NCBI GenBank assembly: GCA_018365815.1
Contig: JAGZJH010000014.1
Location: forward strand, 1-49,381
Reading direction: 5' to 3'
DNA: 49,381 nt
DNA from: Erysipelotrichaceae bacterium
GTDB taxonomy: Bacteria; Bacillota_I; Bacilli_A; Erysipelotrichales; Coprobacillaceae
Of this stretch, positions 30,924-40,751 are shown one piece after another. Numbering within the stretch: position 1 is the first letter of the stretch; each line of letters starts with the position of its first letter. Made by a program: the position numbers and the translations under genes. The notes under the pieces are model-generated. The model did no database searches. It was not told where the DNA came from and saw only the letters and a program-made list of their open reading frames with translations.

Positions 30924-30951
30924 ATTATACGCTTTTAAAATTTTATTTCAA
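30924..30951 (-). promoter_or_regulatory. Promoter of the MurNAc salvage operon
   Basis: Minus strand TTGAAA (30951-30946), 16-base spacer, TATAAT (30929-30924). The leader contains TCCCTATTCAGGGA (30896-30909), a short palindrome, and TGTAAGCACTT (30918-30908), a weak cre-like string. Either could mediate MurR or CcpA control; this is inferred. Confidence 0.6.
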
Positions 30952-30975
30952 TATATTTTTAAATAAAATGTAATT

Positions 30976-32019
30976 TTATTTTACACAATATGTTTCCATT
31001 ACCTTATCATGAAATAACTTACGCCAAGTTATAATCTTATTATTCGTTCTTGAAACATGTATTCGATTTGATAATAAAATAATTCCTATTCTATTTTCCT
31101 TATCTATAAATAATGAAGTTCCGGTAAAACCAGTATGCCCAATCGTATAATGAGAATGATATTTTGAAAATATCCCTGTACTATCATAAGTTAAATAGCC
31201 AATTCCTCTAGGAATTTGCCCTTCACTGGTCCAACACTGAAACATATCTTTAATATATCTTTCTTCTAAAAAAACTTGATGATTAAACTTTCCGTCATCT
31301 AAAATCATTTGAGTATAATTTACTAAATCATAAATATTTGTAAATACACCTGCATGACCAGCTATACCATTACAATTTTGCGCTTTACGATCATGTACTG
31401 TTCCTTGAATGAGTTGATGAGTATAAGGACTAATTTCTGTAGGTGCCACTTGTTTTTTGAGTGACTCATTTAAACGATAGTAAGAATGGGTCATATTTAA
31501 AGGAATGAAAATTTCTTCTTTAATCGTTTGATCTAAAGATTGATAAGTAATTTTTTCAATGATCCAACCTAAAATCATATAGCCAATATCAGAGTAAATA
31601 ACTTCTCCATGAGGAACTACTAATCTGGCATATGAACATACATCATTAAACATTTCTTGTTCTGATGTGCCTAATGGCCAACCTAAATCTGCTTTCAGTC
31701 CTGATGTATGCGTGAGTAAATCAAGTATAGTAATTTTATCATTTTTAAATTCTGGGATAATTTCATTAACTTTGGTTTGATAAGTCAATTTACTAGTTTG
31801 AATGAGTTTTAAAATCATCGGTGTTGTTGCCACTACTTTAGAAAGACTGGCGATGTCATACAATGTATTTAAATGAATTTCTTGTTTAATTGGATAAATT
31901 GATTTAAAACCTTCACAATAATAATCCACTTGTTTGTCTGTCACAATCGCACATACACACCCAGGAAAAATACCCTCCTCTACTGCATCTTTTAAAAATA
32001 ATTGTAGTTCTTGTTTCAT
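30976..32019 (-). CDS. Beta-lactamase-family serine hydrolase, probable muropeptide amidase (AmiE-like)
   Basis: 347 aa, penicillin-binding/beta-lactamase fold. Active-site Ser in ASLSKV (S-x-x-K), Tyr in YSDIGY (Y-x-N position, here Asp) and HTG in IGHTGFTGTS. No signal peptide is visible, so it may act in the cytoplasm, unlike the exported Bacillus AmiE (YbbE) encoded in the equivalent murQ cluster. It probably trims peptide or ester groups from muropeptides. Good AAGGAGAAGTCATT site. Shares an intergenic region with divergent anmK. Confidence 0.78.
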   Translation of the reverse strand: MKQELQLFLKDAVEEGIFPGCVCAIVTDKQVDYYCEGFKSIYPIKQEIHLNTLYDIASLSKVVATTPMILKLIQTSKLTYQTKVNEIIPEFKNDKITILDLLTHTSGLKADLGWPLGTSEQEMFNDVCSYARLVVPHGEVIYSDIGYMILGWIIEKITYQSLDQTIKEEIFIPLNMTHSYYRLNESLKKQVAPTEISPYTHQLIQGTVHDRKAQNCNGIAGHAGVFTNIYDLVNYTQMILDDGKFNHQVFLEERYIKDMFQCWTSEGQIPRGIGYLTYDSTGIFSKYHSHYTIGHTGFTGTSLFIDKENRIGIILLSNRIHVSRTNNKIITWRKLFHDKVMETYCVK

Positions 32020-32176
32020 AATGACTTCTCCTTAAAATTTTATTTCATAAAAATTATATATTTATTGAATGTTTTTATCAATATGTTAAAATGTATTTAT
32101 AGATAGTAAACATTAAATATGAGAAAGGAAAATTATAGTTTTAATAGTTTATTCTATAATTGATAAGGTATGATTT

Positions 32177-33322
32177 ATGTATGCAATTGGAATTATGTCC
32201 GGAACTTCTTTAGATGGAGTAGATACTGTTTTAGTTAAAATAGAGGGGTATTATCAAAAAACAAAACTTGAAGTCATTGCTTATCAGGAATTTCCTATTC
32301 CTAAGCCATTGGTTTTAAAAATAAAAAAAGCGTGTTCATTAGAACATTCTAATTCTGAATTAATTTGCAGTTTAAATTTTGAAATTGGTCATTTGTTTTG
32401 TCAAGCTGTCCATCATTTGTTGAAAAAAGCAAATTTTGATCCTAGCCAATTAGATTTTATCGCTTCTCATGGACAAACAATTTACCATATTCCTTTTGAA
32501 AAAGAAGACTGCGTGCCTTCTACTTTACAAATAGGTGAAGCTGCTCTTTTGGCTTATGAATTTAATACTTTAGTTATTTCTAATTTTAGAGTAATGGATA
32601 TGGCTGCAGGAGGTCAAGGAGCTCCTCTTGTTCCTTATAGTGAATATATTCTTTATAGTAAGCCACATCAAAACATCGCTTTACAAAATATTGGCGGAAT
32701 AGGAAATGTTACTTTTTTAAATGGAAGTCAAAATATCGATGAGATTTTTGCTTTTGATACCGGTCCTGGTAATATGATGATTAATGAGGCTTGTCAAATT
32801 CTTTTTAATGTGGAATATGATGCTTATGGTAAAATTGCAAAGTCTGGAAAAATCATTACACCATTAATTGATGAGTTAATGAAACATCCTTATTTTGATA
32901 AAAAAATACCAAAATCAACTGGACGTGAAGATTTTGGTGAGTTTTATGTTAAAGAGTTAATTAGTCGATATAATCAATATCCTAAAGAAGATTTGATTAC
33001 AACGTTTACTTATTTTACGGCAAAAAGTATTGCATTTCATTATCAACGTGATATATTATCACAATACTCGCTTAATCAAATCATCATCGGTGGAGGTGGC
33101 AGTCATAATCAAACATTAGTTGATTTTATTAAGGCTGAACTTCCTGATATTCCTGTCTATACTCAAGATGAATTAGGATATTCAAGTGATGCTAAAGAAG
33201 CCATTGCTTTTGTAATTTTAGGTAATGAAACATTGCATCAACATTTTTCAAATGTTAAAAGTTCTACCGGTGCTAAAAATTATGTTGTTTTAGGACAAAT
33301 TACCCCAAAACCATTAAAATAG
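32177..33322 (+). CDS. anmK: Anhydro-N-acetylmuramic acid kinase
   Basis: 381 aa, the full family length. The N-terminal GIMSGTSLDGVDTVLV, the catalytic FDTGPGNMMINE (catalytic Asp) and the late IIGGGGSHNQTL are AnmK signatures. It phosphorylates and hydrolyses 1,6-anhydroMurNAc to MurNAc-6-phosphate, the MurQ substrate. That implies use of lytic-transglycosylase products, not only muramidase products. Divergent from the AmiE-like gene; ends in a hairpin shared with murR. Confidence 0.96.
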   Translation: MYAIGIMSGTSLDGVDTVLVKIEGYYQKTKLEVIAYQEFPIPKPLVLKIKKACSLEHSNSELICSLNFEIGHLFCQAVHHLLKKANFDPSQLDFIASHGQTIYHIPFEKEDCVPSTLQIGEAALLAYEFNTLVISNFRVMDMAAGGQGAPLVPYSEYILYSKPHQNIALQNIGGIGNVTFLNGSQNIDEIFAFDTGPGNMMINEACQILFNVEYDAYGKIAKSGKIITPLIDELMKHPYFDKKIPKSTGREDFGEFYVKELISRYNQYPKEDLITTFTYFTAKSIAFHYQRDILSQYSLNQIIIGGGGSHNQTLVDFIKAELPDIPVYTQDELGYSSDAKEAIAFVILGNETLHQHFSNVKSSTGAKNYVVLGQITPKPLK

Positions 33323-33344
33323 TTATCGTTCGATAACTATTTTT
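33319..33344. terminator. Bidirectional terminator between anmK and the MurR-like gene
   Basis: ATAGTTATCG / CGATAACTAT hairpin with a two-base loop and TTTTT on the plus strand. It lies in the 14-base gap between the two convergent genes. Confidence 0.85.
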
Positions 33345-34176
33345 GTATTTCTTCAATAATTTGCCTTGTCTCAACAATGCGTTGATGTGTTTGTTCTTTA
33401 TTTAAACGTGCCACCCCATAATATAATAAATCTACAATCATTAAAGAAGATAGCCTTGAAGATGTTGCCCCTATTCTTAATTCTTTTTCTTCGCTTGGAA
33501 TTGCAATGACGTAATCTACCAATTTACCTAGTTCATTATGTTGTGATTGTGTAATTGCGACACTTTTAATTTTTAATTTTTTTGTCCATTTTGCAGCAGT
33601 GACAATTTCTTTGGTTTTCCCACTATAACTGATAAAAAACGCCAAGTCATTCGAGTTCATATTCGGTACAGCAGTAAGTTGTAAATGTGTATCATGATAA
33701 TAAATTGCCCCTTTACCTATACGAATAAGTTTTTGTTGAAAATCTTCGCATACTGTTCCAGAACCGGTCAATCCAAACAAAAAGACATTATTGCATTGAA
33801 CAATTTCTTGAATGATTTGTTCAATAATTGTGGAGTTCATTAAACCGTAAGTTTTTTCTAAAGTAATCATATGTGATTGATATACTTTTTTCATTAATGA
33901 GTTGATGTCTTCATTGGGGTCTAATAAATTATCAAATTCTACTGATTCGTTGCTTAAGTCTTTTGCGAGTTCGATTTTTAATTGAGGAAATCCTTCAAAT
34001 CCTATTTTTTTGGCGAATCGTATAATTGCCGCCGGTGATGTTTTAGTCAATTCTGCTAATTTTTGTGCTGAAATATTTGTAATTTGAGCGGGATTATCAA
34101 GGATATAATTAGCAATTTCGTGTTCGGTATCTGTTAAAACTAATCGTGCTTCTTGAATTCGTATAATACAACTCAT
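33337..34176 (-). CDS. RpiR-family regulator, MurR-like
   Basis: 279 aa. N-terminal RpiR HTH (ISAQKLAELTKTSPAAIIRF) and a full C-terminal SIS domain (LFGLTGSGTVCEDFQQKLIR; FISYSGKTKEIVTAAKWTKK). MurR proteins of this layout sense MurNAc-6-phosphate and control murQ operons, which fits the neighbourhood. AAGGCG lies eight bases upstream. It is intact, unlike the RpiR remnant at 4812-5429. Confidence 0.88.
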   Translation of the reverse strand: MSCIIRIQEARLVLTDTEHEIANYILDNPAQITNISAQKLAELTKTSPAAIIRFAKKIGFEGFPQLKIELAKDLSNESVEFDNLLDPNEDINSLMKKVYQSHMITLEKTYGLMNSTIIEQIIQEIVQCNNVFLFGLTGSGTVCEDFQQKLIRIGKGAIYYHDTHLQLTAVPNMNSNDLAFFISYSGKTKEIVTAAKWTKKLKIKSVAITQSQHNELGKLVDYVIAIPSEEKELRIGATSSRLSSLMIVDLLYYGVARLNKEQTHQRIVETRQIIEEIQK

Positions 34177-34321
34177 CGTATCGCCTTCTTTCTTTTTATT
34201 TAATGGGGAGTATTAAATGATGGGTAAAAATAAGTAGAAAATTTACATATAATAAAATTGATGGTCTAATTAATGCGTTATGGTTTACTAATATTTAAGG
34301 TCTATAAATGATTGTGTTTAT

Positions 34322-35671
34322 CTATTTTTTGACTAACAAACAGATGTTTTCAACGTGATACGTCGCCGGAAACATATCCACAGGCTGACAATACTCTACA
34401 CAATACCCATACTCACTTAAAAAAGCAATATCCCTCGCCTGAGTTGCCACATCACAAGAAATATAAACTAACTTACGTGGATTTAACGTATTGACCGCCT
34501 CCAACAACTCCTTAGAACACCCTTTACGAGGTGGATCAACCACAACCACATCAATTGCAGTCTTTTGCTTAGCTAATTCAACCATAAAACTAGACGCATC
34601 ATCACAAACAAACTCAGCATTTGTAATACCATTTAACTTCGCATTCTCTTTTGCATCAACAATCGCTTGTTCCACCACTTCAACGCCAATCACCTTTTTA
34701 ACATACTTAGCCATTGAAAGTGAAATTGTACCAATTCCACAATAAGCATCAATCACAATATCAGTAGGTTTTAAATCAGCAAGTTCTATTGCTTTATTAT
34801 ACAAAACTTCCACTTGTACCGGATTAATTTGATAAAAAGATTTAGAAGAAATATTAAACGTTAACCCATTTAAAGTATCTTGAATATAACCAGGTCCAAA
34901 CCATATATGCTCCTTATGACCTAAAATGACATTATCTTGTCGTTCATTAACATTTTGCACAATAGTTTTTAAATTAGGAAACTCAGTCGTTAATTTTTCA
35001 ATAAAAATATTACGCCATTTAAAATTCTTACCATTAGTAATTAACACAAGCATAAGTTCATTCGTTGAATGTCCATACTTCGTTAAAATATGACGAACGA
35101 GCCCTTTTCGTGTTTCTTTGTTGTAAGGCATAATATTATATTCTCTCATCAATTCTTTAACCCTATTAACCAACTGATTTGACATTTCGTTTTGAATATA
35201 ACATTTTTCCATTGGAATAATATCATTTGAATGTTGCTTATAAAAACCAACTTCTAATTCACCATTAACAAATCCAACCGGCATTTGTACTTTATTACGA
35301 TAAAACCAAGGATCATCTTGCATTAAAGTTTCTTCCACATGACAATCTACTTTTGCAATTCTTTCCATAGCATCTTTGACCCTTTTTTGCTTAAACGCTT
35401 TTTGACCTGCTATTGATAAATGTTGCAAATGACAACCCCCACATTGTTTATAAACCTGACAACGTGGCTTGACACGTTCTTTAGAAACTTCTTCTAATTC
35501 AATTAAACGTGCTATACCATAATTTTTTAATTGCTTAATCACTTTGAGTTTACCTTTTTCACCTATCAGCATTCCTTTAACAAAATAAGGCATTCCCTCA
35601 ACTTTCACAATCCCTTGTCCTTCATGTGTTAAATCACAACATTCACCATAAAAATACGTATTTTTTTGCAT
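34322..35671 (-). CDS. 23S rRNA (uracil-5)-methyltransferase, RlmD/RlmCD family
   Basis: 449 aa. An N-terminal TRAM-like domain (CCDLTHEGQGIVKVEGMPYF) is followed by the Fe-S cluster Cys motif CQVYKQCGGC, and a Rossmann methyltransferase domain with DAYCGIGTISLSMA (SAM binding), VVVDPPRKGCSKEL and the catalytic Cys in VYISCDVATQARD. It methylates a uracil of 23S rRNA (U747/U1939 in relatives) using SAM. Its position downstream of the gatCAB block is common in Bacillota. Confidence 0.93.
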   Translation of the reverse strand: MQKNTYFYGECCDLTHEGQGIVKVEGMPYFVKGMLIGEKGKLKVIKQLKNYGIARLIELEEVSKERVKPRCQVYKQCGGCHLQHLSIAGQKAFKQKRVKDAMERIAKVDCHVEETLMQDDPWFYRNKVQMPVGFVNGELEVGFYKQHSNDIIPMEKCYIQNEMSNQLVNRVKELMREYNIMPYNKETRKGLVRHILTKYGHSTNELMLVLITNGKNFKWRNIFIEKLTTEFPNLKTIVQNVNERQDNVILGHKEHIWFGPGYIQDTLNGLTFNISSKSFYQINPVQVEVLYNKAIELADLKPTDIVIDAYCGIGTISLSMAKYVKKVIGVEVVEQAIVDAKENAKLNGITNAEFVCDDASSFMVELAKQKTAIDVVVVDPPRKGCSKELLEAVNTLNPRKLVYISCDVATQARDIAFLSEYGYCVEYCQPVDMFPATYHVENICLLVKK

Positions 35672-35684
35672 TATTTGCCTCCTA

Positions 35685-35707
35685 TAAAAAAACGAGCAAT
35701 GCTCGTT
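35685..35707 (-). terminator. Terminator after the 196-aa membrane protein gene
   Basis: AACGAGC-AAT-GCTCGTT hairpin (35691-35707), followed on the minus strand by a run of seven T. It overlaps the stop codon of the gene ending at 35707. Confidence 0.88.
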
Positions 35708-36297
35708 TATTCTGTTTTATTATCTTCTGTTAAAGAGTCTACTAAACTTTGATCTTTTGCATTGGCATCAGTATAATTAATTTCATCAGATTGGTATTGT
35801 TTATTTCCAAAAATTGGGAAACCATCACCACTACCTAATAAACTCAATTGAATATCATATTGTCGACGATCTCCATCAGTCCCAAAAATTTTACTGTATT
35901 GATCATCAGGATTATTTTTTTCATATCCGAGTGTAGTATCTAATATTTTAGTCGCTTCAGTTGCAACCGTTTTGGCTTCTTCAACAGTTACCCCCTCAGC
36001 AAAATTAAATACCATTTTAACTGCTAAACAATTTTTTTGAATACTTAAAGAAGTAATCTTTTCATTCGCTGCTATTGTTGCTTGTGCTTCATTTAATTTA
36101 GTTTCGTCTATAGTTAAGACGTTTTCACATCTACTCCCATACACCGGTCCATCAGCCCTTGTCGCTGAATAAATATAAAAAGCAAATAATAAACAACAAA
36201 TCACAAAAACAATCGGAATGATATATATTGGTTTAAACTTAAATTTCTTTTTTGTTTTAACTTTATTTGATTTAGTTTTTGCTTTGGAATTCTCCAT
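35707..36297 (-). CDS. Single-pass membrane protein of unknown function in the gat cluster
   Basis: 196 aa. A very basic N-terminus (about 22 Lys-rich residues), one membrane helix (about 26-46), then an extracytoplasmic domain of about 150 residues with two Cys (SRCENV and QKNCLAV) that might pair. It contains an EGVTVEEAKTVATEATKILD helix. I do not recognise the family. It occupies the place between gatB and the rRNA methyltransferase gene that often holds a diacylglycerol kinase gene in Bacillota, but it is not one. Confidence 0.7.
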   Translation of the reverse strand: MENSKAKTKSNKVKTKKKFKFKPIYIIPIVFVICCLLFAFYIYSATRADGPVYGSRCENVLTIDETKLNEAQATIAANEKITSLSIQKNCLAVKMVFNFAEGVTVEEAKTVATEATKILDTTLGYEKNNPDDQYSKIFGTDGDRRQYDIQLSLLGSGDGFPIFGNKQYQSDEINYTDANAKDQSLVDSLTEDNKTE

Positions 36298-36340
36298 CTA
36301 TTTCACCTTCTTGTCCTAATTATAACATCAAACAGCCTTC

Positions 36341-37768
36341 CTATCTAGTCTTTAGTTCAGCCATTAATATTTTATTAGTTTTTCCTGGGTTAACTTGACC
36401 ATTTGTTGCTTTCATAATTTGACCGACTAAAAAGCCGACTGCACGGTCTTTTCCATTTTTAAAATCTTCAATTGATTGTGGATTTTGTTCAAGAATTTCA
36501 CAGACAATTTTACGAATTTCTTCTTCTGAGGAAATTTGTTTCATGTGATTTTCTTCAATAATAATTTCAGGATCTTTACCTTCCTTCATTAAAAGATCAA
36601 ACACTTTTTTAGCCTGTTTACTTGAAATTGTTTCATCAACAATAAAATTAATCATTTTAGCCAAGTATTCTGGTTTCATTTTTATTTCTTTAATATTTAA
36701 ATTATGTTTATTTAAATAAGCCATGACTTCGCCTAAAATCCAGTTTGAAACTAATTTATATTCATTTGTATAATGAACAGTTTCATTGAAATAATCAGAA
36801 ATTTCTTTAGTTTGAACTAAGATTTTAGAATCTACTAAAGGTAATTTATATTCATTAACATAACGTTCAATACGTTTTTCTGGCATTTCAGGTAAAGCAT
36901 CAATAATTGATTGTATCCATTGTTGATCTAAACGAATAGGTAAAATATTTGGTTCAGGATAATATTTATAATCTACCGCATCACCTTTTAAACGCATTAA
37001 AACTGTTTCTTTTAACGTTTCATCATAACGGCGCGTTTCTTGTTGTATTTTACCACCCATTAATAATATTTTTTCTTGACGTGCAACTTCAAATTCAATG
37101 GCTTTTTGAACATTGGAAATTGAATTTAAGTTTTTAATTTCTGTTTTAGTTCCAAATTTTTCACTTCCATATGGACGTAATGAAATATTAACATCGCAAC
37201 GCATTGAACCTTCTTCAAGTTTAGCGTCACTTACTTGTGTATATAAGAAAATAGAACGTAATTTTTCAAGATATGCAGCCGCTTCTTTTCCGCTACGAAT
37301 AGTTGGTTTTGTGACTATTTCAATTAATGGAATCCCTGCACGGTTATAATCGATTAATGTATAATCATCATAATGCACTTGTTTAGCCGTATCTTCTTCC
37401 ATATGTAGACGTTCAATTTCAACAATTTTTTCTTTTCTGTCAACTTCGACAGTCACTTGACCATTTTTTCCAATTGGGCGACGATCTTGTGTAATTTGAA
37501 ATCCTTTTGGTAAATCTGAATAATAATAATTTTTTCGATCGAAACAAACTAAATCGTCTATTTCCATATTTAAAACATGACAAACACGAATGGCGTATTC
37601 TACCCCTGCTTTGTTTAACACTGGCATTGTTCCTGTAAATCCTAAGTCAATTTCATTCGTTTGTGTATTAGGTGCCATTCCAAATGTAACAGGAGAAGCA
37701 GAGAACATTTTAGATTTTGTAGTTAATTCACAATGTACTTCTAATCCGATAACAACTTCAAAATTCAT
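36341..37768 (-). CDS. gatB: Asp-tRNA(Asn)/Glu-tRNA(Gln) amidotransferase subunit B
   Basis: 475 aa. Starts MNFEVVIGLEVHCEL with the usual SKMFSASP and a later VEIERLHMEEDTAK. The C-terminal YqeY-like domain carries SSKQAKKVFDLLMKEG, and VGFLVGQIMKATNGQVNP ends the protein. It activates the misacylated tRNA and, with GatA and GatC, forms Gln-tRNA or Asn-tRNA. It overlaps gatA by one base. Confidence 0.97.
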   Translation of the reverse strand: MNFEVVIGLEVHCELTTKSKMFSASPVTFGMAPNTQTNEIDLGFTGTMPVLNKAGVEYAIRVCHVLNMEIDDLVCFDRKNYYYSDLPKGFQITQDRRPIGKNGQVTVEVDRKEKIVEIERLHMEEDTAKQVHYDDYTLIDYNRAGIPLIEIVTKPTIRSGKEAAAYLEKLRSIFLYTQVSDAKLEEGSMRCDVNISLRPYGSEKFGTKTEIKNLNSISNVQKAIEFEVARQEKILLMGGKIQQETRRYDETLKETVLMRLKGDAVDYKYYPEPNILPIRLDQQWIQSIIDALPEMPEKRIERYVNEYKLPLVDSKILVQTKEISDYFNETVHYTNEYKLVSNWILGEVMAYLNKHNLNIKEIKMKPEYLAKMINFIVDETISSKQAKKVFDLLMKEGKDPEIIIEENHMKQISSEEEIRKIVCEILEQNPQSIEDFKNGKDRAVGFLVGQIMKATNGQVNPGKTNKILMAELKTR

Positions 37769-39219
37769 TATTCTTCCCCCTTTACAAATTGATTTTTTAA
37801 ACCTAAACTTTTTTCTAATGCATAAGCCACATTTAAAACATTTTGTTCTTCAAAAATTCTACCCATTAAATTGACACCAACTGGCATATCATCTACTAAG
37901 CCACTAGGTATAGTGATACTTGGACATCCTGCAAAATTTCCTAAAATTAAATGATTTTCTAAGATTAAATATTCATCGGTTAAACGATCTTCTGTTTCAT
38001 CATCAATTTTTGGTGCAATTTGTCCTGAACATGGTAATAAAATAATATCATATTTTTCATAAATACGATTTAACTCATTGACAATTAAACGACGCACACG
38101 TTGTGCTTTTCTAAACATTTTTTCTTGATTTTCAGTGGCTAAGGCTAAATTCCCTAAAATAAATCGACGTTTGATATGATCACCAAAACCTTTAGTTCTT
38201 GAATTAATCATCACTTGATCTGGTGTGCTTGCTTCTTGACGAGAACCATATTTTACCCCATCTAAACAAGCATGGTTACTTGTTGCTTCTGAATTTGCGA
38301 TAATAGTATAAGTTGGCAATAATGCTTTTAATAAGTTTTGATGAAATGAAACAAATTCAACATTTATTCCTTGTTGTTTTAATTTTTCAATCACTAAATC
38401 AAAATTTTCTTTAATACTTGTATTAGAAATTATATCATAAACTTCTTGAATAACCGCCACTTTTTGATTATTTACTTCTGACGTTAAATTTTGATAATAA
38501 GTTTCTACAGCTCTTTGACTTGAAGTCATATCTTGATGATCACGTCCAGCCATTGCTTCTAATACGATAGCAGCGTCTTCTACACTTCGTGTAAACATTC
38601 CCATTGTATCTAAACTTGAAGCATATGGAATGACACCAAATCTTGAAATTCTTCCCCAAGTAGGTTTAAATCCAACTACCCCACAAAAAGCAGCCGGTTT
38701 ACGAATTGAATCTCCGGTATCACTTCCTAATGTAAATGGCACTAATCCGCTTGCAACTAACGCAGCACTTCCTCCACTTGATCCTCCGGCAATACAAGAG
38801 GTATCGTATGGATTGGCAACCGGTCCAGTTAAAGCAGATTTATTAGTTCCACCCATTGCAAGTTCGTCCATACTTGCTTTACCAATCATCATACAATGAT
38901 GTTGATTAAGACGTTCAATAACAGTGGCATTAAAGATTGGTCGATAGTTTTCTAACATTCGACTAGAAGCAGTAGTTTTTATTCCTTTAGTTGAGTAATT
39001 ATCTTTAGCAACATAAGGAACACCGCTTAATAAATCATTTTCATCAAATTCAAAGTGATCTAACTGATCCATCACAAAATCTTTAGTGATTGTGACAAAT
39101 GCATTTAAACGTGTTTGTTGTTTTAAAGCCTCATCAAATAATTGTGTATAATATTGTTTTAAATTTATTTCACCGTTTTTAACTTTTTCATGAAATTCAA
39201 CAATTCCTAATCCGTACAT
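37768..39219 (-). CDS. gatA: Asp-tRNA(Asn)/Glu-tRNA(Gln) amidotransferase subunit A
   Basis: 483 aa amidase. The Ser-cisSer-Lys triad is visible: Lys in VPYVAKDNYST, cis-Ser in GGSSGGSAALVASG, nucleophile Ser in LGSDTGDSIRKPAAFCG (G-D-S-I-R in place of the common G-G-S-I-R). It generates ammonia from Gln or Asn for the transamidation. Overlaps gatC and gatB by one base each, so the three are translationally coupled. Confidence 0.97.
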   Translation of the reverse strand: MYGLGIVEFHEKVKNGEINLKQYYTQLFDEALKQQTRLNAFVTITKDFVMDQLDHFEFDENDLLSGVPYVAKDNYSTKGIKTTASSRMLENYRPIFNATVIERLNQHHCMMIGKASMDELAMGGTNKSALTGPVANPYDTSCIAGGSSGGSAALVASGLVPFTLGSDTGDSIRKPAAFCGVVGFKPTWGRISRFGVIPYASSLDTMGMFTRSVEDAAIVLEAMAGRDHQDMTSSQRAVETYYQNLTSEVNNQKVAVIQEVYDIISNTSIKENFDLVIEKLKQQGINVEFVSFHQNLLKALLPTYTIIANSEATSNHACLDGVKYGSRQEASTPDQVMINSRTKGFGDHIKRRFILGNLALATENQEKMFRKAQRVRRLIVNELNRIYEKYDIILLPCSGQIAPKIDDETEDRLTDEYLILENHLILGNFAGCPSITIPSGLVDDMPVGVNLMGRIFEEQNVLNVAYALEKSLGLKNQFVKGEE

Positions 39220-39509
39220 TATCCCACCACCTTTGGCATTTTAATTTGATTGTCTTTTACACTAGGTGCATTTTCTAAAATTTCTTCGATTGGCTTTGTA
39301 TTACATGGTTCATCTTCTCTTAAAAATGTTGTTTCAATTTCATATGGATATGCCATAATTTCAACATTAGTTGTGTCAATTTTATCTAACACTTCAACAT
39401 GGTTCATAAAAACTTCGTATTCTTTAACTAATGCGGGCATTTCATTTTCACTAATGTCAAACATTGTTTTTAAACCCAATGCTTTAAGCATTTTTTCTGT
39501 TTCGTTCAT
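39219..39509 (-). CDS. gatC: Asp-tRNA(Asn)/Glu-tRNA(Gln) amidotransferase subunit C
   Basis: 96 aa, the normal size. It is weakly conserved as always: an N-terminal helix with ISENEMPALVKEYEVFMNHV and a C-terminal LREDEPCNTKPIEEILENAP. It stabilises GatA-GatB. Identification rests largely on its position ahead of gatA, with a one-base overlap. Confidence 0.9.
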   Translation of the reverse strand: MNETEKMLKALGLKTMFDISENEMPALVKEYEVFMNHVEVLDKIDTTNVEIMAYPYEIETTFLREDEPCNTKPIEEILENAPSVKDNQIKMPKVVG

Positions 39510-39620
39510 ATGTTTAATTTTTGATATATTTTAATGTACTTAAAATATACTTTCTCCTTTCTACCTACCTTTTAAAACTCAATTATATCTATAAAGTCCT
39601 TGTATGACAATTTCAAATTA

Positions 39621-40751
39621 TTAATAATCCAAATAACTTTTAGCTTCTTGACCAACTTCTTTAATAATTGTTCCCGATTCACTATCTTGTGCTTTGACAT
39701 TTACTTTTATAAAAAAATCGGACGTAAAGCCAGTATTAATCAAACTTGCCATATAGTTCATAATTGCAATTTCTTCACTAAATGTTTTTGTATTTAAATT
39801 TAATTCAATCACCATACCTTGAATTTTGTTATCTTGATATTTTGCAGTTCCTACCATTCCAATTGCTTCTGTTGCAAAGTTTTTCATTTTTTCTTTAATT
39901 AATACAAATTCATTATAAGTTGCAGCATCGACTTCTTTAGCGCTGTCGCTTGTGAAAATAACTGTTTCTTGATTTACTGATTTAATTTCACCAACACCAC
40001 CATCGCAATAACTACTATATATATAACTTCCACTTGTCACATCAGTTGAATTTGCCATTTGGTAAACAGAAATTAACATTGGAATATTTGCGAGTTCACT
40101 GTATGTATCTTTAAAGTAACGATAAGTTGTTTCAATCGCTGCTTTACTGTATTGTTCAATGACTTCTTGTGAAAAATTAGTTGGTGATAATGCTTTGGTT
40201 CCATTTAAATTAGCGGTATATTCAGCTGAAATAACAATAGCCATTGAAATTCCCGCTAACTCAAAATCATCTCCATTTTTTTTCATATATTCTTGTTGAT
40301 ATAAAGTTTGAAACATTACTGGAGTTTTAATCTTAGTGGCATCTTCATCACCACCATGTGATGTTTCTACTCCATCAATTGTTGTTCCCTCAGGAATTTG
40401 TAAAGAATAAGGATAATTTGAACCTCTTAAAGTTAATTCCTGATAGTCTTTTGTTGTAATGTAACTCCCTTCTTTCATATAATGTGTATCATTTGAAAAA
40501 TAATCTAACGATAACAACTGTAATCCTCGTCCTACTGTTTTATAATCATCTTGATTATTGGCTAAATTAGAATAAAAACGCTCACGAATCATACTTCCTT
40601 TGCTGCTTACAATATTATAATAATCATCAGAAAAGCTATTTTCAATGACATCATCTTTACTCGTTTCATTTCCCACAGTTTCTTTTGCTTTTTTACATCC
40701 AGATAACCCTAGCATTAATGCTAATAAAACAATTGCTATCTTTTTTTTCAT
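39621..40751 (-). CDS. camS: CamS-family sex-pheromone-precursor lipoprotein
   Basis: 376 aa. Lipoprotein signal with lipobox LSGC (residues 16-19; Cys19 would be lipidated). The body matches the CamS fold, with GRGLQLLSLDYFSND early and a YYRINS-free late ELNLNTKTFSEEIAIMNY region. In enterococci the processed signal peptide of such a lipoprotein gives pheromone cAM373; here the signal is MKKKIAIVLLALMLGLSG and no pheromone role is implied. It overlaps ligA by four bases and sits in the common ligA-camS-gatCAB order. Confidence 0.92.
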   Translation of the reverse strand: MKKKIAIVLLALMLGLSGCKKAKETVGNETSKDDVIENSFSDDYYNIVSSKGSMIRERFYSNLANNQDDYKTVGRGLQLLSLDYFSNDTHYMKEGSYITTKDYQELTLRGSNYPYSLQIPEGTTIDGVETSHGGDEDATKIKTPVMFQTLYQQEYMKKNGDDFELAGISMAIVISAEYTANLNGTKALSPTNFSQEVIEQYSKAAIETTYRYFKDTYSELANIPMLISVYQMANSTDVTSGSYIYSSYCDGGVGEIKSVNQETVIFTSDSAKEVDAATYNEFVLIKEKMKNFATEAIGMVGTAKYQDNKIQGMVIELNLNTKTFSEEIAIMNYMASLINTGFTSDFFIKVNVKAQDSESGTIIKEVGQEAKSYLDY

